27,728 nt of DNA from JAZUCT01 sp045639255 (lineage in GTDB: Bacteria > Bacillota > Clostridia > Christensenellales > UBA1242), in contig JAZUCT010000026.1 in the NCBI GenBank assembly GCA_045639255.1, positions 1 through 27,728 of the forward strand, written 5' to 3'. The position numbers and the translations under genes were made by a program. Of the stretch, positions 1 to 7,798 are shown in pieces. The stretch's first letter is position 1, and the number at the start of each line of letters is the position of its first letter. The notes below the pieces were generated by a model. It saw only the letters and a list, made by a program, of their open reading frames with translations, searched no databases and had not been told where the DNA came from.

Positions 1-139
1 TGCTAGGAGTTATGCTGAAACCATATTCTTTAAGTAAATATAAAACATATTCACTATCAACCCTGTTTTTATCACACCCAAGTGAAATCATTCCAATTCT
101 TTTCTTTAATAAATCTTCTGTTGTTAATGGTGTTATCAT
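1..139 (-). CDS. rimO: Ribosomal protein S12 methylthiotransferase RimO, N-terminal fragment
   Basis: Only the first 46 codons lie in the window; the gene continues past position 1. RimO is a radical SAM enzyme that adds a methylthio group to an aspartate of ribosomal protein S12. The visible residues include ISLGCDKNRVDSE, the start of the MTTase N-terminal (UPF0004) domain, whose cysteine is the first ligand of the auxiliary iron-sulfur cluster. GCDKNRVD is typical of RimO, whereas MiaB and MtaB usually have GCQMN or GCKVN-like motifs. The ATG overlaps the ftsK stop by one base (TAATG), and AAAGGAGA inside the ftsK 3' end is its ribosome binding site, so translation is probably coupled to ftsK. 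The radical SAM CxxxCxxC motif lies outside the window. Confidence 0.87.
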   Translation of the reverse strand, partial: MITPLTTEDLLKKRIGMISLGCDKNRVDSEYVLYLLKEYGFSITPS

Positions 140-3090
140 TAGTTATTAAATCTCCTTTCAAATTCTTCCATTGTTATATAAACTGCACGAGGCTTATTGC
201 TTCCATCGCTTGGTGCAATAAATTTTTCTCGTTCCATTTGGTCAATTATCCTTCCGGCACGGTTATAACCTATGCCCAATCTGCGTTGAATAAATGAACC
301 TGATGCACTGCCATTTTCAATAACCAATCTTAATGCATCTGTGAAGAAGTCATCAAAATCTTCACTTGCATCATAAGATCCGCCACCAGATTTTGCATTT
401 TGTTTTGAAACTATGTTATGGCTTGTTTCTTCATCGAAATCCGTTTCGTTGTTTTGTTTAATAAATTCAACAACTGCTTCAACTTCATTGTTTGAAATAA
501 ATGCACCTTGAAGTCTTACAGGCTCTGGCAATTCTTGTGGTGCATAAAGCATATCACCTTTTCCAAGCAATCGTTCTGCTCCACCACAATCAAGAATTGT
601 TTTGCTATCTGGAAAACTTGTTACAGCAAATGCAATTCTGCTTGGTAAGTTGCCTTTAATTGTTCCTGTTATAACATCAACTGATGGCCTTTGTGTTGCA
701 AGAACAAGATGAATTCCCGCTGCCCTTGATTTTTGTGCAAGTTTAAGAATTTTTTCTTCAACTTCCCTTTTGTTAAACATCATTAAATCACAAAGTTCAT
801 CAACAATTACAACAATTAGCGGAAGTTTTGGTTTTTCACCACTTAACACTTCTTGTGTTTCGTTATATTCTTTAAGATTTTTCACCCTTGACTCTTCAAT
901 AATTCCATATCTGCGTTCCATTTCTTTAATGCACCAACTTAATGCATTAAGTGCTTTTTCTGGTTCCGAAATTACTTCTGGCAACATAAGGTGTGGCATT
1001 CCATTAAATACTGCAAATTCAACTCGTTTTGGGTCAATCAATATAAATCGCAAATCTTCGGGCGAAGATTTATACATCATTGAAACAATAAGTGTGTTCA
1101 TGCAAACACTTTTTCCGCTTCCAGTTGTGCCTGCAACAAGCATATGTGTTAACTTTCTTAAATCACATATTTTTGCTTCACCAGTTATGTCTTTTCCCAA
1201 TGCAAAGGTTAATGGTGAAGTTGCTTTTGTAAAGTTTTCGCTATCTATAACATCACGCAAACCAATGGTTGCAATTTCACGATTTGGAACTTCAATACCT
1301 ACTGCATTTTTACCTGGAATTGGTGCTTCAATTCGAATTTTGCCATTTGCAGAAAGTGCCATTGCAATATCTTCGGCATGTTGCTGAACTTTTTTAACAC
1401 TTATACCTGCGGGCATTTGAATTTCATATCTGGTTACTGCTGGACCCTTTGTAACTTGCCTTACTTTTGCTGGAATTCTGAAATCATCAAGAGTTTGTTC
1501 AAGAATTGCAACATTAGTTTGACATTCAGCATCATCATTTGAAATGTTAGAAGATATTGTGTTCAATAAATCGATTGGCGGTTTTATATATTGTTTTCTT
1601 GTTTTAGGTTTTGATTGAGATATATTATTTGAAATGTTTACGGAATCAAATGAGTTATGTTCGCTAAACCTAGAACTGTTTTCACTAAACCTGTTATTAC
1701 TTTCGTCGATATTATCTGTGTTAAATCTGTTATAACTGTTTTCGCTGTTTAAATTTGAAGAATTAGAAAATCTGTTATTTTCAGTGTGATTGTTGTTTTC
1801 AGATGTGAAGTTGGAAATTGAAACTGGTTCTGTGACAGAATGTATGTTTCCATAATCTTCTTCTGTTTCATCGTTATTTAAGGTTGGCGAAGATTGATTG
1901 TTAATTGTTGAATTTAACAAACTTGCCCTTGAACTGCTTGGTGGAACAATTGGTTGTGTGTTTAAGTTGATATTATTTTTCAGTTCTTCAAGTTTAAAAT
2001 TAACAAAATCTTCTTCAATATCAAATGAACTTTCATTTTTAAGATTTTGTGTTTGTAAGGTTTGATTTTCTGATTCGTTATTAAACTGAAATGAGTTTTG
2101 CTTTGATGATTGAATATCAAATGTATTTTCGTTATTGTTATTAACACTTTTCTCTTTATAATTTGGATATGTGCTTTTTAAAAATTCCCTATTCTTTTGC
2201 AAACTTTCTTCATTAATAAATGGATTTTTTGATGGTCTTGCAGGAAGGGTTGAATTTGAAATTGTGTTATTATAAGGATCTTTTGATGAAGTTTTTCTGG
2301 AAAAATTATATAATTCATTCATTGATGGTGGTGTTAGAATGTATTTTCTGCGTTCTTCACTTGTTTTTGGTTTATAATAAGTGTTTTCAATAACACTGCT
2401 GTTTGATTCAAACAGTATATTATTTTGTTTTTCTTGGTTAGTTTGAAGTGGATTTATTACAGGTTCATCATTATTTAATAAAGGTTGCTTTTCTGTTTTT
2501 AATTTTTTCCTTTTAGAAATTCTTTCAACTTCATTAAGCATGATTTTATCTCTGATTTTTTGAGATTTAACTGTTATGCTGTCAGTTTTAAGAAAAGTAT
2601 CAACGCTTAACCCAACAAAAACAACAAGGAATATTGCAACTAACACACAAGCCCCAACAACATTTAACAATTTAAAAAGCGCATAACTTATTAAACCCAA
2701 AAGAACACCACCAATGGTGTTTTTAAAGTTATAGCAATATGAGATATATTGATTAAAATTAGATGTTTGAAGTGCATTTTTTGAAAGTATGATATGAAGA
2801 AAGATTAACACACAAACAACTGCACATAAAACAAAAATAAAATATTTTAAATTTTTTATAAGTTTTTTATTTGTTATAAGTGAAGTTCCAACAATAAGTA
2901 AAAAAGAAAATATTGCATAACTTGAAAGACCAAATATGCCATATATTAAGTTTGAAACAAAGACTGGAAAAGAAAATGTTAAGCAAACAATCATAATTGC
3001 TGAAAGGCAACATAAAACTATGCCAAAAATTTTTGAATGATTTGGCTTGTTGTTAATTGATTGTTGAGATGACTTGCTATAAAGTGCCAA
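139..3090 (-). CDS. ftsK: FtsK/SpoIIIE-family DNA translocase
   Basis: Septum-anchored ATPase that pumps double-stranded DNA during division or sporulation. The 983-residue protein has about four hydrophobic N-terminal segments (roughly residues 22-160) and a long low-complexity linker rich in Asn, Ser and Glu (about 190-505). The RecA-like motor follows, with Walker A GTTGSGKS near residue 654 and Walker B IVVIVDEL with Asp764/Glu765. A C-terminal winged-helix gamma domain (about 910-983) carries SFIQRRLGIGYNRAGRI, the family's DNA-reading module. The start is TTG at 3090: AGGGGG sits 9 bases upstream and the next in-frame Met is at residue 33. A sigma-A-like promoter lies just upstream. The rimO start overlaps its stop. 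FtsK versus SpoIIIE cannot be separated from sequence alone. Confidence 0.95.
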   Translation of the reverse strand: MALYSKSSQQSINNKPNHSKIFGIVLCCLSAIMIVCLTFSFPVFVSNLIYGIFGLSSYAIFSFLLIVGTSLITNKKLIKNLKYFIFVLCAVVCVLIFLHIILSKNALQTSNFNQYISYCYNFKNTIGGVLLGLISYALFKLLNVVGACVLVAIFLVVFVGLSVDTFLKTDSITVKSQKIRDKIMLNEVERISKRKKLKTEKQPLLNNDEPVINPLQTNQEKQNNILFESNSSVIENTYYKPKTSEERRKYILTPPSMNELYNFSRKTSSKDPYNNTISNSTLPARPSKNPFINEESLQKNREFLKSTYPNYKEKSVNNNNENTFDIQSSKQNSFQFNNESENQTLQTQNLKNESSFDIEEDFVNFKLEELKNNINLNTQPIVPPSSSRASLLNSTINNQSSPTLNNDETEEDYGNIHSVTEPVSISNFTSENNNHTENNRFSNSSNLNSENSYNRFNTDNIDESNNRFSENSSRFSEHNSFDSVNISNNISQSKPKTRKQYIKPPIDLLNTISSNISNDDAECQTNVAILEQTLDDFRIPAKVRQVTKGPAVTRYEIQMPAGISVKKVQQHAEDIAMALSANGKIRIEAPIPGKNAVGIEVPNREIATIGLRDVIDSENFTKATSPLTFALGKDITGEAKICDLRKLTHMLVAGTTGSGKSVCMNTLIVSMMYKSSPEDLRFILIDPKRVEFAVFNGMPHLMLPEVISEPEKALNALSWCIKEMERRYGIIEESRVKNLKEYNETQEVLSGEKPKLPLIVVIVDELCDLMMFNKREVEEKILKLAQKSRAAGIHLVLATQRPSVDVITGTIKGNLPSRIAFAVTSFPDSKTILDCGGAERLLGKGDMLYAPQELPEPVRLQGAFISNNEVEAVVEFIKQNNETDFDEETSHNIVSKQNAKSGGGSYDASEDFDDFFTDALRLVIENGSASGSFIQRRLGIGYNRAGRIIDQMEREKFIAPSDGSNKPRAVYITMEEFERRFNN

Positions 3091-3104
3091 TCTTAATTTC
3101 CCCC

Positions 3105-3127
3105 TATGTTAAATTTATTTTAACATA
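3105..3127. promoter_or_regulatory. Inverted repeat over the ftsK -10 box (candidate operator)
   Basis: TATGTTAAA, five spacer bases, then TTTAACATA: a perfect 9-bp inverted repeat that contains the ftsK -10 hexamer. A repressor dimer bound here would block the promoter. The regulator is unknown, and chance is possible in DNA this AT-rich. Confidence 0.4.
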
Positions 3128-3145
3128 TCAACTTAAATTTTTCAA
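3117..3145 (-). promoter_or_regulatory. Sigma-A-like promoter of ftsK
   Basis: TTGAAA (3140-3145), 17-base spacer, TAAAAT (3117-3122), read on the minus strand. It lies 27 bases upstream of the TTG start, leaving room for a short leader containing the AGGGGG ribosome binding site. Confidence 0.65.
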
Positions 3146-3146
3146 C

Positions 3147-3178
3147 AAAAAAACAGACAAATTAATGCCTATTTTTTT
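3147..3178 (-). terminator. Weak intrinsic terminator after the M16 peptidase gene
   Basis: In minus-strand RNA an A7 run, AGGC, an 8-base loop, GTCU and a U7 run follow one another directly at the stop codon of the peptidase gene. The GC core is only four pairs including one G-U, so termination may be partial. Confidence 0.45.
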
Positions 3179-4443
3179 CCATTAAATATTTCAATTAGTT
3201 TTTTATTGTTTGTTTTTGAAACAACGCTTATTGCGAAATTGTTATTAAAAATAACATCTATTATTTTATTCACAGTTGTTACTTTAAATTTTTCAATGTT
3301 TTCAACCTGCTTCTCAATGCTTGTTATTTTTCCATAATTTAGCAATTGAACACATGCATTATTTGCAATGTATGTTGGATTATCGCATCGAACAAGCAAT
3401 GAGCTTTTATAGTTTGATTTTGCTTTATCTAACTCTTTTTGTGTGATGCCATGTTTTTTAACAATTTCAATTTCTTCTTTAAGTTGTTTTATTGCATCTT
3501 CGGTGTTTTGTGGTGTTGTTGCAAAATATATGCACAAATCACCACCAAATTTATTTGGTTTAACCATTGATTGAATTGTGTAAACATAACCCAAATTTTC
3601 ACGAATTCGTTGATATAATCTTGAACTCATCATTCCACCAAAAATTGTGTTAAAAACATTAAGTTGTGGCAATTTTTTAGAAAATATATTTGGTGTTGGA
3701 AACATTACACAGATATGATCTTGCTCGATATCTTTTTTTGTGTGAATTTGCAAACTTTTTTGTGGCTTATGTTCGCCTTCATTTTTATTTACAATTGGTT
3801 TATTAATTTCATTTTTAAAATAACTTTGAAAATATTTATCACATAATTTTTTTGCGTTTTCATAATCAACATTGCCTGCAACAGCAATAATTATGTTATT
3901 TGGTGTGTAGAATTTTTTGATATAATCTTTTATTGCTTTTTGGTTGATTTTATTTAAAGATTTTGTTGTGCCGATTATTGTGCGTTCAAGCGGTTTACCC
4001 TTATAAAATGTTGATGTGCAAACTTCTTCACATGTTGAAGCAGGATCATCTTCATACATTGCTTTTTCTTCCAAAATAACTTTTCTTTCCTTATTTAATT
4101 CATCTTCATTAAAAGTTGAATTATTTAACATATCTGAAAGCAGTTCAAAGCAATTTTCAAGATTTTCTTTAATTGTTCGCGTATAATAACAAGTGTAAAA
4201 ATTTGTTGTAAATGCATTAATATTAGCACCAATTTCATCTGCAAAAACAGCAATATCTTTCGCTGTTCTTTTTTTTGTTCCCTTAAAAAAGCAGTGTTCA
4301 ATAAAATGACTTATTCCATTATTGTTATCATTTTCATTAATGCTTCCAGTGTTAACAAACACGCTTACGCATGCAGAATTTATGCCTTGCATAGCATTAA
4401 CAACCAATCTTAAACCTGATTTATATGTGTGAATTTTTTGCAT
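3169..4443 (-). CDS. M16-family zinc metallopeptidase (MlpA/YmxG-like)
   Basis: Processing-protease-like zinc peptidase of about 424 residues. The inverted zinc motif HFIEH is at residues 46-50, and the expected downstream acidic ligand lies in the region VILEEKAMYEDDP. The remainder matches a two-lobed M16 fold: a central PNNIIIAVAGNV segment and a C-terminal lobe with SSRLYQRIRENLGYVY, the conserved R/Y region. The frame is open back to a TTG at 4482, but a consensus promoter has its -10 box at 4485-4490, so transcription should begin around 4478 and that TTG would lie almost at the RNA 5' end. ATG 4443 gives the usual family N-terminus and has AAGGG and GGAG upstream. The order rpsO-pnp-ylxY-mlpA is conserved in Bacillus, which supports orthology to MlpA. 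Substrate unknown. Confidence 0.9.
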   Translation of the reverse strand: MQKIHTYKSGLRLVVNAMQGINSACVSVFVNTGSINENDNNNGISHFIEHCFFKGTKKRTAKDIAVFADEIGANINAFTTNFYTCYYTRTIKENLENCFELLSDMLNNSTFNEDELNKERKVILEEKAMYEDDPASTCEEVCTSTFYKGKPLERTIIGTTKSLNKINQKAIKDYIKKFYTPNNIIIAVAGNVDYENAKKLCDKYFQSYFKNEINKPIVNKNEGEHKPQKSLQIHTKKDIEQDHICVMFPTPNIFSKKLPQLNVFNTIFGGMMSSRLYQRIRENLGYVYTIQSMVKPNKFGGDLCIYFATTPQNTEDAIKQLKEEIEIVKKHGITQKELDKAKSNYKSSLLVRCDNPTYIANNACVQLLNYGKITSIEKQVENIEKFKVTTVNKIIDVIFNNNFAISVVSKTNNKKLIEIFNGKK

Positions 4444-4484
4444 AATACCCTTATTTCTCCGAATGTTTAAAGTGCTATGCAATA

Positions 4485-4513
4485 ATTATATCCCTTTTTT
4501 TTATAATTATCAA
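4485..4513 (-). promoter_or_regulatory. Sigma-A-like promoter of the M16 peptidase gene
   Basis: TTGATA (4508-4513), exactly 17 bases, TATAAT (4485-4490) on the minus strand. The -35 box overlaps the stop codon of the upstream deacetylase gene, so the peptidase can be expressed independently of it. Confidence 0.75.
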
Positions 4514-5220
4514 CTAAATGCAATGTTTGTGCTTACATTCACAACTTGAAAGTTATTTTCAATATAATAATCAATTATATCAGGAAGTGCTTCAACTGTG
4601 TTTTGTGTTGGGTGCATAAGAACAAGTGCACCATTTGTAAGTTTTTTTGTTGCCCTTGAATAAATTAAATTTGTGTTCTTATCACGCCAGTCAATTGTAT
4701 CCAGCGTCCACATTATTGTTTTATAGCCTAGTTCATTTGCAACATTTATTGTTACATTATTATAAGCACCACTTGGTGGTGCAAATAAATTCATTTCAAC
4801 ACCAGTTACCCTTTTAACAATTTCATGCGTTGCTGTTATTTCTTGCCTGTTATGATCTGCTGTTAATTTATCGTGGTCCTTATGGTTATATCCATGATTT
4901 CCAATTTCATATCCTAGTTCATGAATTTTTTTTAATAATGTTTCATTTTGAACTGCCCAAATTCCACCAATAAAAAAAGTTGCATTAACACCTTTTGACT
5001 GCAATATATCAATCATTGGTTCAATATATTCAGTTCCCCAATAAACATTAATCATAATGCTTACATTCTTGTTTTCTGTATTACCCCTATAAATTGCTTT
5101 TGTTCCATCATTGCTTGAAGTTACAATTGCACTTACTCCACTTGTTACATAAACAATTGCAACTATAACAAAACATATAACTATATTTGAAATAACATTC
5201 CTAAAAACTTTTAAATTCAT
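4510..5220 (-). CDS. Polysaccharide deacetylase-family protein (NodB fold, YlxY-like)
   Basis: About 236 residues: an N-terminal membrane anchor or signal segment (VISNIVICFVIVAIVYV), then a NodB/CE4 domain. Retained features are the histidine motif HGYNH, the DTIDWRD segment and LVLMHPT. Changed features are motif 1, normally TFDDG with the catalytic Asp, which reads INVYWG, and motif 3 (RPPxG), which reads APPSG. Hydrolytic activity on peptidoglycan is therefore doubtful. Position between pnp and the M16 gene matches ylxY of Bacillus. GTG 5232 also opens the frame, but ATG 5220 has AAGGTGG eight bases upstream, so I prefer ATG. That ribosome binding site lies in the 3' arm of a terminator-like hairpin. 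I see no convincing promoter of its own; read-through from pnp is likely. Confidence 0.88.
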   Translation of the reverse strand: MNLKVFRNVISNIVICFVIVAIVYVTSGVSAIVTSSNDGTKAIYRGNTENKNVSIMINVYWGTEYIEPMIDILQSKGVNATFFIGGIWAVQNETLLKKIHELGYEIGNHGYNHKDHDKLTADHNRQEITATHEIVKRVTGVEMNLFAPPSGAYNNVTINVANELGYKTIMWTLDTIDWRDKNTNLIYSRATKKLTNGALVLMHPTQNTVEALPDIIDYYIENNFQVVNVSTNIAFS

Positions 5221-5223
5221 AGA

Positions 5224-5260
5224 AAAAACCACCTTACTTAAATATATGAAGGTGGTTTTT
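5224..5260 (-). terminator. Intrinsic terminator after pnp, overlapping the next gene's ribosome binding site
   Basis: A perfect 12-bp inverted repeat (5224-5235 and 5249-5260) around a 13-base loop. In minus-strand RNA it reads AAAAACCACCUU ... AAGGUGGUUUUU, with a CG-containing stem and a U6 tract. It starts 14 bases after the pnp stop. The 3' arm AAGGUGG is also the only plausible ribosome binding site for the deacetylase ATG at 5220. Confidence 0.8.
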
Positions 5261-5274
5261 GAAATATTATTTAA

Positions 5275-7365
5275 TTAAAGTTTTGAAACAAGTTTAAGGT
5301 CAATTCTGCCCTTTTCATCAACTTTTATAACTTCAACTTTAACAACATCGTTAAGTTTAACAACATCTTCAACTTTTTCAACCCTTTTATCTGAAAGTTT
5401 TGAAATATGAATCATGCCTTCTTTTGTTGGTCCAAGTTCAACAAAAGCACCAAAATTTGTTACTTTAATAACTTTTCCAAAATAAGATTGACCAACTTTT
5501 GCATCTTCTGCAATTGTTAAAATTATTTCTTTTGCTTGTTTTAGCATTTCTGCATCAGGTGAAAGAATATAAACTGTTCCATCGTCTTCAAGATCAATTT
5601 TAACACCTGTTTGTTCAATAATTTTATTAATTGTTTTGCCTGCTTTACCAACAATATCACCAATTTTTTCTGGGTCAACTTTAAATGTTTCAATTTTTGG
5701 TGCATATTTTGAAAGTTCTTTTCTTGGTGCAGGAAGAACTTCAAGCATCTTGTTAAGAATGAACAATCTGCCAACTCTTGCTTGTTCAAGTGCTGTTGTT
5801 AAAATTTCCCTGTCAATTCCTTTAATTTTGATATCCATTTGAATTGCAGTTATTCCTTTTTCTGTTCCTGCAACTTTAAAATCCATATCTCCAAGGAAAT
5901 CTTCAAGGCCTTGAATATCTGTTAAAACAACAACTTTGTTTTGTGCTGTATCTTTAATTAATCCCATTGCAATACCTGCAACTGGTGCTTTTAGTGGAAC
6001 ACCTGCGTCCATAAGTGCCAAAGTTGAACCGCAAACACTTGCCTGGCTTGTTGAACCGTTTGATGAAAGAATTTCACTTACTGTTCTTATTGCATAAGGG
6101 AATTCTTCAACACTTGGAAGCATTGGTTCAAGTGCCCTTTCAGCAAGTGCGCCATGACCAATTTCACGCCTGCCTGGTGATTTTAATGGCCTTGCTTCTG
6201 CTGTTGAATATGGTGGCATGTTATAGTGATGCATATAGCGTTTAAATTCTTCATCTGCATCAATTCCATCAAGCCTTTGAACTTCACTCATTGCACCCAA
6301 AGTGCATGTTGTTAATGCTTGTGTTTGACCACGAGTGAAAACACCTGTTCCATGAACCCTTGGAAGAACACCAACTTCACACCAAATTGGGCGAATTTCT
6401 GTTGTTTTTCTGCCATCAGGACGAACTCCATCGTTAACAATTCTTGACCTAACTTTAACTTTAATTAAGTTATAGATTGCTTGATTAATTTCACGAACTT
6501 GTTCTTCTTCCGGATATTTTTCTGCAAAGTGATTTTGAACTTCTTCATATAGTTCATCTTCCCTTGCTTGCCTTTCTTGGCGATTAAATGTTGAAAGAAC
6601 ATAATCCACTTTTTCACTTGCGTATGCTTCAACATCATTTTTTATTTGTTCACTTACAGTGAATAGTTCTGGTTTGAATTTTTCTTTTCCAATTTCTTTA
6701 ACAATTTCGTTTTGGAAAGCAACAATCTTTTTAATTTCTTCGTGCGCAAACATAATTGCATCAAGCATTTCAGTTTCTGTTACTTCATTTGCACCTGCTT
6801 CCACCATTAAAATTGCTTCACTTGTTCCTGCAACAGTTACATGCATTGTGCTTTTTTCGCGTTGTTCTGCATTTGGATTTATAACATATTCGCCATCTAC
6901 TTTACCAACAACAACTGCACCTGTTGGACCTTCAAAAGGAATATCTGAAATTGAAAGTGCAACACTTGAACCAAGCATAGCAAGTGGTTCTGGTGCAATA
7001 TCTGGTTCAGCAGACATGCAGGTTGCAACAATTGAAACATCGTTATAGAAACCTTTTGCAAAAAGTGGACGAATTGGCCTATCAATAAGCCTTGAAGTTA
7101 GAATTGCTTTATCGCTTGCTCTGCCTTCCCTTTTCTTGTATCCGCCAGGAATTTTGCCAACAGCATACATTTTTTCTTCAAAATCCACACTTAATGGAAA
7201 AAAATCAATTCCATCACGAGGTTTATCTGCCATGTTTGCATTAACTAAAACCGCTGTTTCACCACAGCGAACAAGGCAAGAACCATTTGATAAACCGCAA
7301 TATTTTCCAGTTTCAATAATAACTTCTCTGCCACCTATTTGTGTTTTAAAAATTTTACAATCCAT
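5275..7365 (-). CDS. pnp: Polyribonucleotide nucleotidyltransferase (PNPase)
   Basis: Phosphorolytic 3'-to-5' exoribonuclease of mRNA decay, 696 residues, normal length. Domain order: first RNase PH domain (GRASDKAILTSRLIDRPIRP), an alpha-helical linker, and a second RNase PH domain with FTRGQTQAL, RREIGHGALAERAL, ILSSNGSTSQASVCG and the catalytic-region Asp pair in LGDMDFKVAGT. A KH domain (KIGDIVGKAGKTINKI) and a C-terminal S1 domain (GKVIKVTNFGAFVEL) follow. The start is ATG 7365 with AAAGGA about 10 bases upstream. It lies 50 bases downstream of rpsO across a terminator hairpin, the widely conserved rpsO-pnp arrangement, so it is probably expressed by read-through from the rpsO promoter. 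Confidence 0.98.
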   Translation of the reverse strand: MDCKIFKTQIGGREVIIETGKYCGLSNGSCLVRCGETAVLVNANMADKPRDGIDFFPLSVDFEEKMYAVGKIPGGYKKREGRASDKAILTSRLIDRPIRPLFAKGFYNDVSIVATCMSAEPDIAPEPLAMLGSSVALSISDIPFEGPTGAVVVGKVDGEYVINPNAEQREKSTMHVTVAGTSEAILMVEAGANEVTETEMLDAIMFAHEEIKKIVAFQNEIVKEIGKEKFKPELFTVSEQIKNDVEAYASEKVDYVLSTFNRQERQAREDELYEEVQNHFAEKYPEEEQVREINQAIYNLIKVKVRSRIVNDGVRPDGRKTTEIRPIWCEVGVLPRVHGTGVFTRGQTQALTTCTLGAMSEVQRLDGIDADEEFKRYMHHYNMPPYSTAEARPLKSPGRREIGHGALAERALEPMLPSVEEFPYAIRTVSEILSSNGSTSQASVCGSTLALMDAGVPLKAPVAGIAMGLIKDTAQNKVVVLTDIQGLEDFLGDMDFKVAGTEKGITAIQMDIKIKGIDREILTTALEQARVGRLFILNKMLEVLPAPRKELSKYAPKIETFKVDPEKIGDIVGKAGKTINKIIEQTGVKIDLEDDGTVYILSPDAEMLKQAKEIILTIAEDAKVGQSYFGKVIKVTNFGAFVELGPTKEGMIHISKLSDKRVEKVEDVVKLNDVVKVEVIKVDEKGRIDLKLVSKL

Positions 7366-7392
7366 TTTTATTTTTCCTTTTTAATTTTTAAG

Positions 7393-7417
7393 AAAAAACA
7401 GGCAACTGCCTGCTTTT
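7393..7417 (-). terminator. Hairpin with U-tract between rpsO and pnp
   Basis: Minus-strand RNA: AAAAG, CAGGC, loop AGUU, GCCUG, then six U. It overlaps the rpsO stop codon. In many bacteria a hairpin in this interval attenuates read-through into pnp or is an RNase processing site; here the U-tract favours partial termination. Confidence 0.75.
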
Positions 7418-7676
7418 ATCTGATGTTTAATGATTTTTTGATATCTCTGAATTTATTAATATCTTTCTTTTTCAAATAATCTAACAAGCCTCTTCTTTTA
7501 CCAACCATTAGATAAAGACCTCTGCGTGAGTGTTCATCTTGTTTATTAACTTTAAGATGCTCGGTTAAATGATTGATTCTTTCTGTTAATAATGCAATTT
7601 GCACTTCTGTTGAACCAGTATCATTTTCGCTTTGTTTGTAGGCATTGATTATTTCTTGTTTCTTTGCTTTATCCAT
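7416..7676 (-). CDS. rpsO: 30S ribosomal protein S15
   Basis: 86 residues, matching the family length (about 89). Visible family signatures: DTGSTEVQIALLTERINHL near the N-terminus, then LKVNKQDEHSRRGLYLMVGKRRGLLDYL, the 16S rRNA-binding surface. S15 binds early to the central domain of 16S rRNA. AGGAGAG lies eight bases upstream of the ATG. The gene has its own promoter and a 5' leader of about 80 bases that can form hairpins, and is followed by pnp. Confidence 0.98.
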   Translation of the reverse strand: MDKAKKQEIINAYKQSENDTGSTEVQIALLTERINHLTEHLKVNKQDEHSRRGLYLMVGKRRGLLDYLKKKDINKFRDIKKSLNIR

Positions 7677-7689
7677 TTTAAATCTCTCC

Positions 7690-7757
7690 TTTATATTATT
7701 TACGCCAAAAACAACGCATTCATGTTAGGAGTTAACATTGAAACCTTGTTTAAGGAC
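7690..7757 (-). promoter_or_regulatory. Structured 5' leader of rpsO (candidate S15 autoregulatory element)
   Basis: Between the predicted start of transcription and the rpsO ribosome binding site the minus-strand RNA contains CCUU-AAAC-AAGG (7744-7755) and AUGUUA-ACUCC-UAACAU (7722-7738). S15 represses its own mRNA through leader structures in several bacteria, with unrelated folds in different lineages. Binding here is inferred from position only. Confidence 0.4.
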
Positions 7758-7763
7758 TTTGTT

Positions 7764-7792
7764 ATTTTAACACATTAATTACTATTTGTAAA
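7764..7792 (-). promoter_or_regulatory. Sigma-A-like promoter of rpsO-pnp
   Basis: TTTACA (7787-7792), 17-base spacer, TAAAAT (7764-7769) on the minus strand, just after the hemZ stop codon. No strong terminator is visible between hemZ and this promoter. Confidence 0.7.
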
Positions 7793-7798
7793 CAATTT

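Noticed and set aside
82..297. Plus-strand open frame at the left edge
   Set aside because: Antisense to the ftsK 3' end and rimO start; no ribosome binding site and low-complexity composition. A shadow of real genes.
770..1387. 205-codon plus-strand open frame
   Set aside because: Complement of the FtsK motor domain; Ser/Ile-rich translation typical of an antisense shadow.
4444..4482. Upstream TTG start for the M16 peptidase gene
   Set aside because: It lies within a few bases of the predicted transcription start of the TTGATA-17-TATAAT promoter, and adds 13 residues not seen in the family.
6659..7048. 129-codon plus-strand open frame
   Set aside because: Lies entirely antisense to the first RNase PH domain of pnp; no promoter or ribosome binding site.
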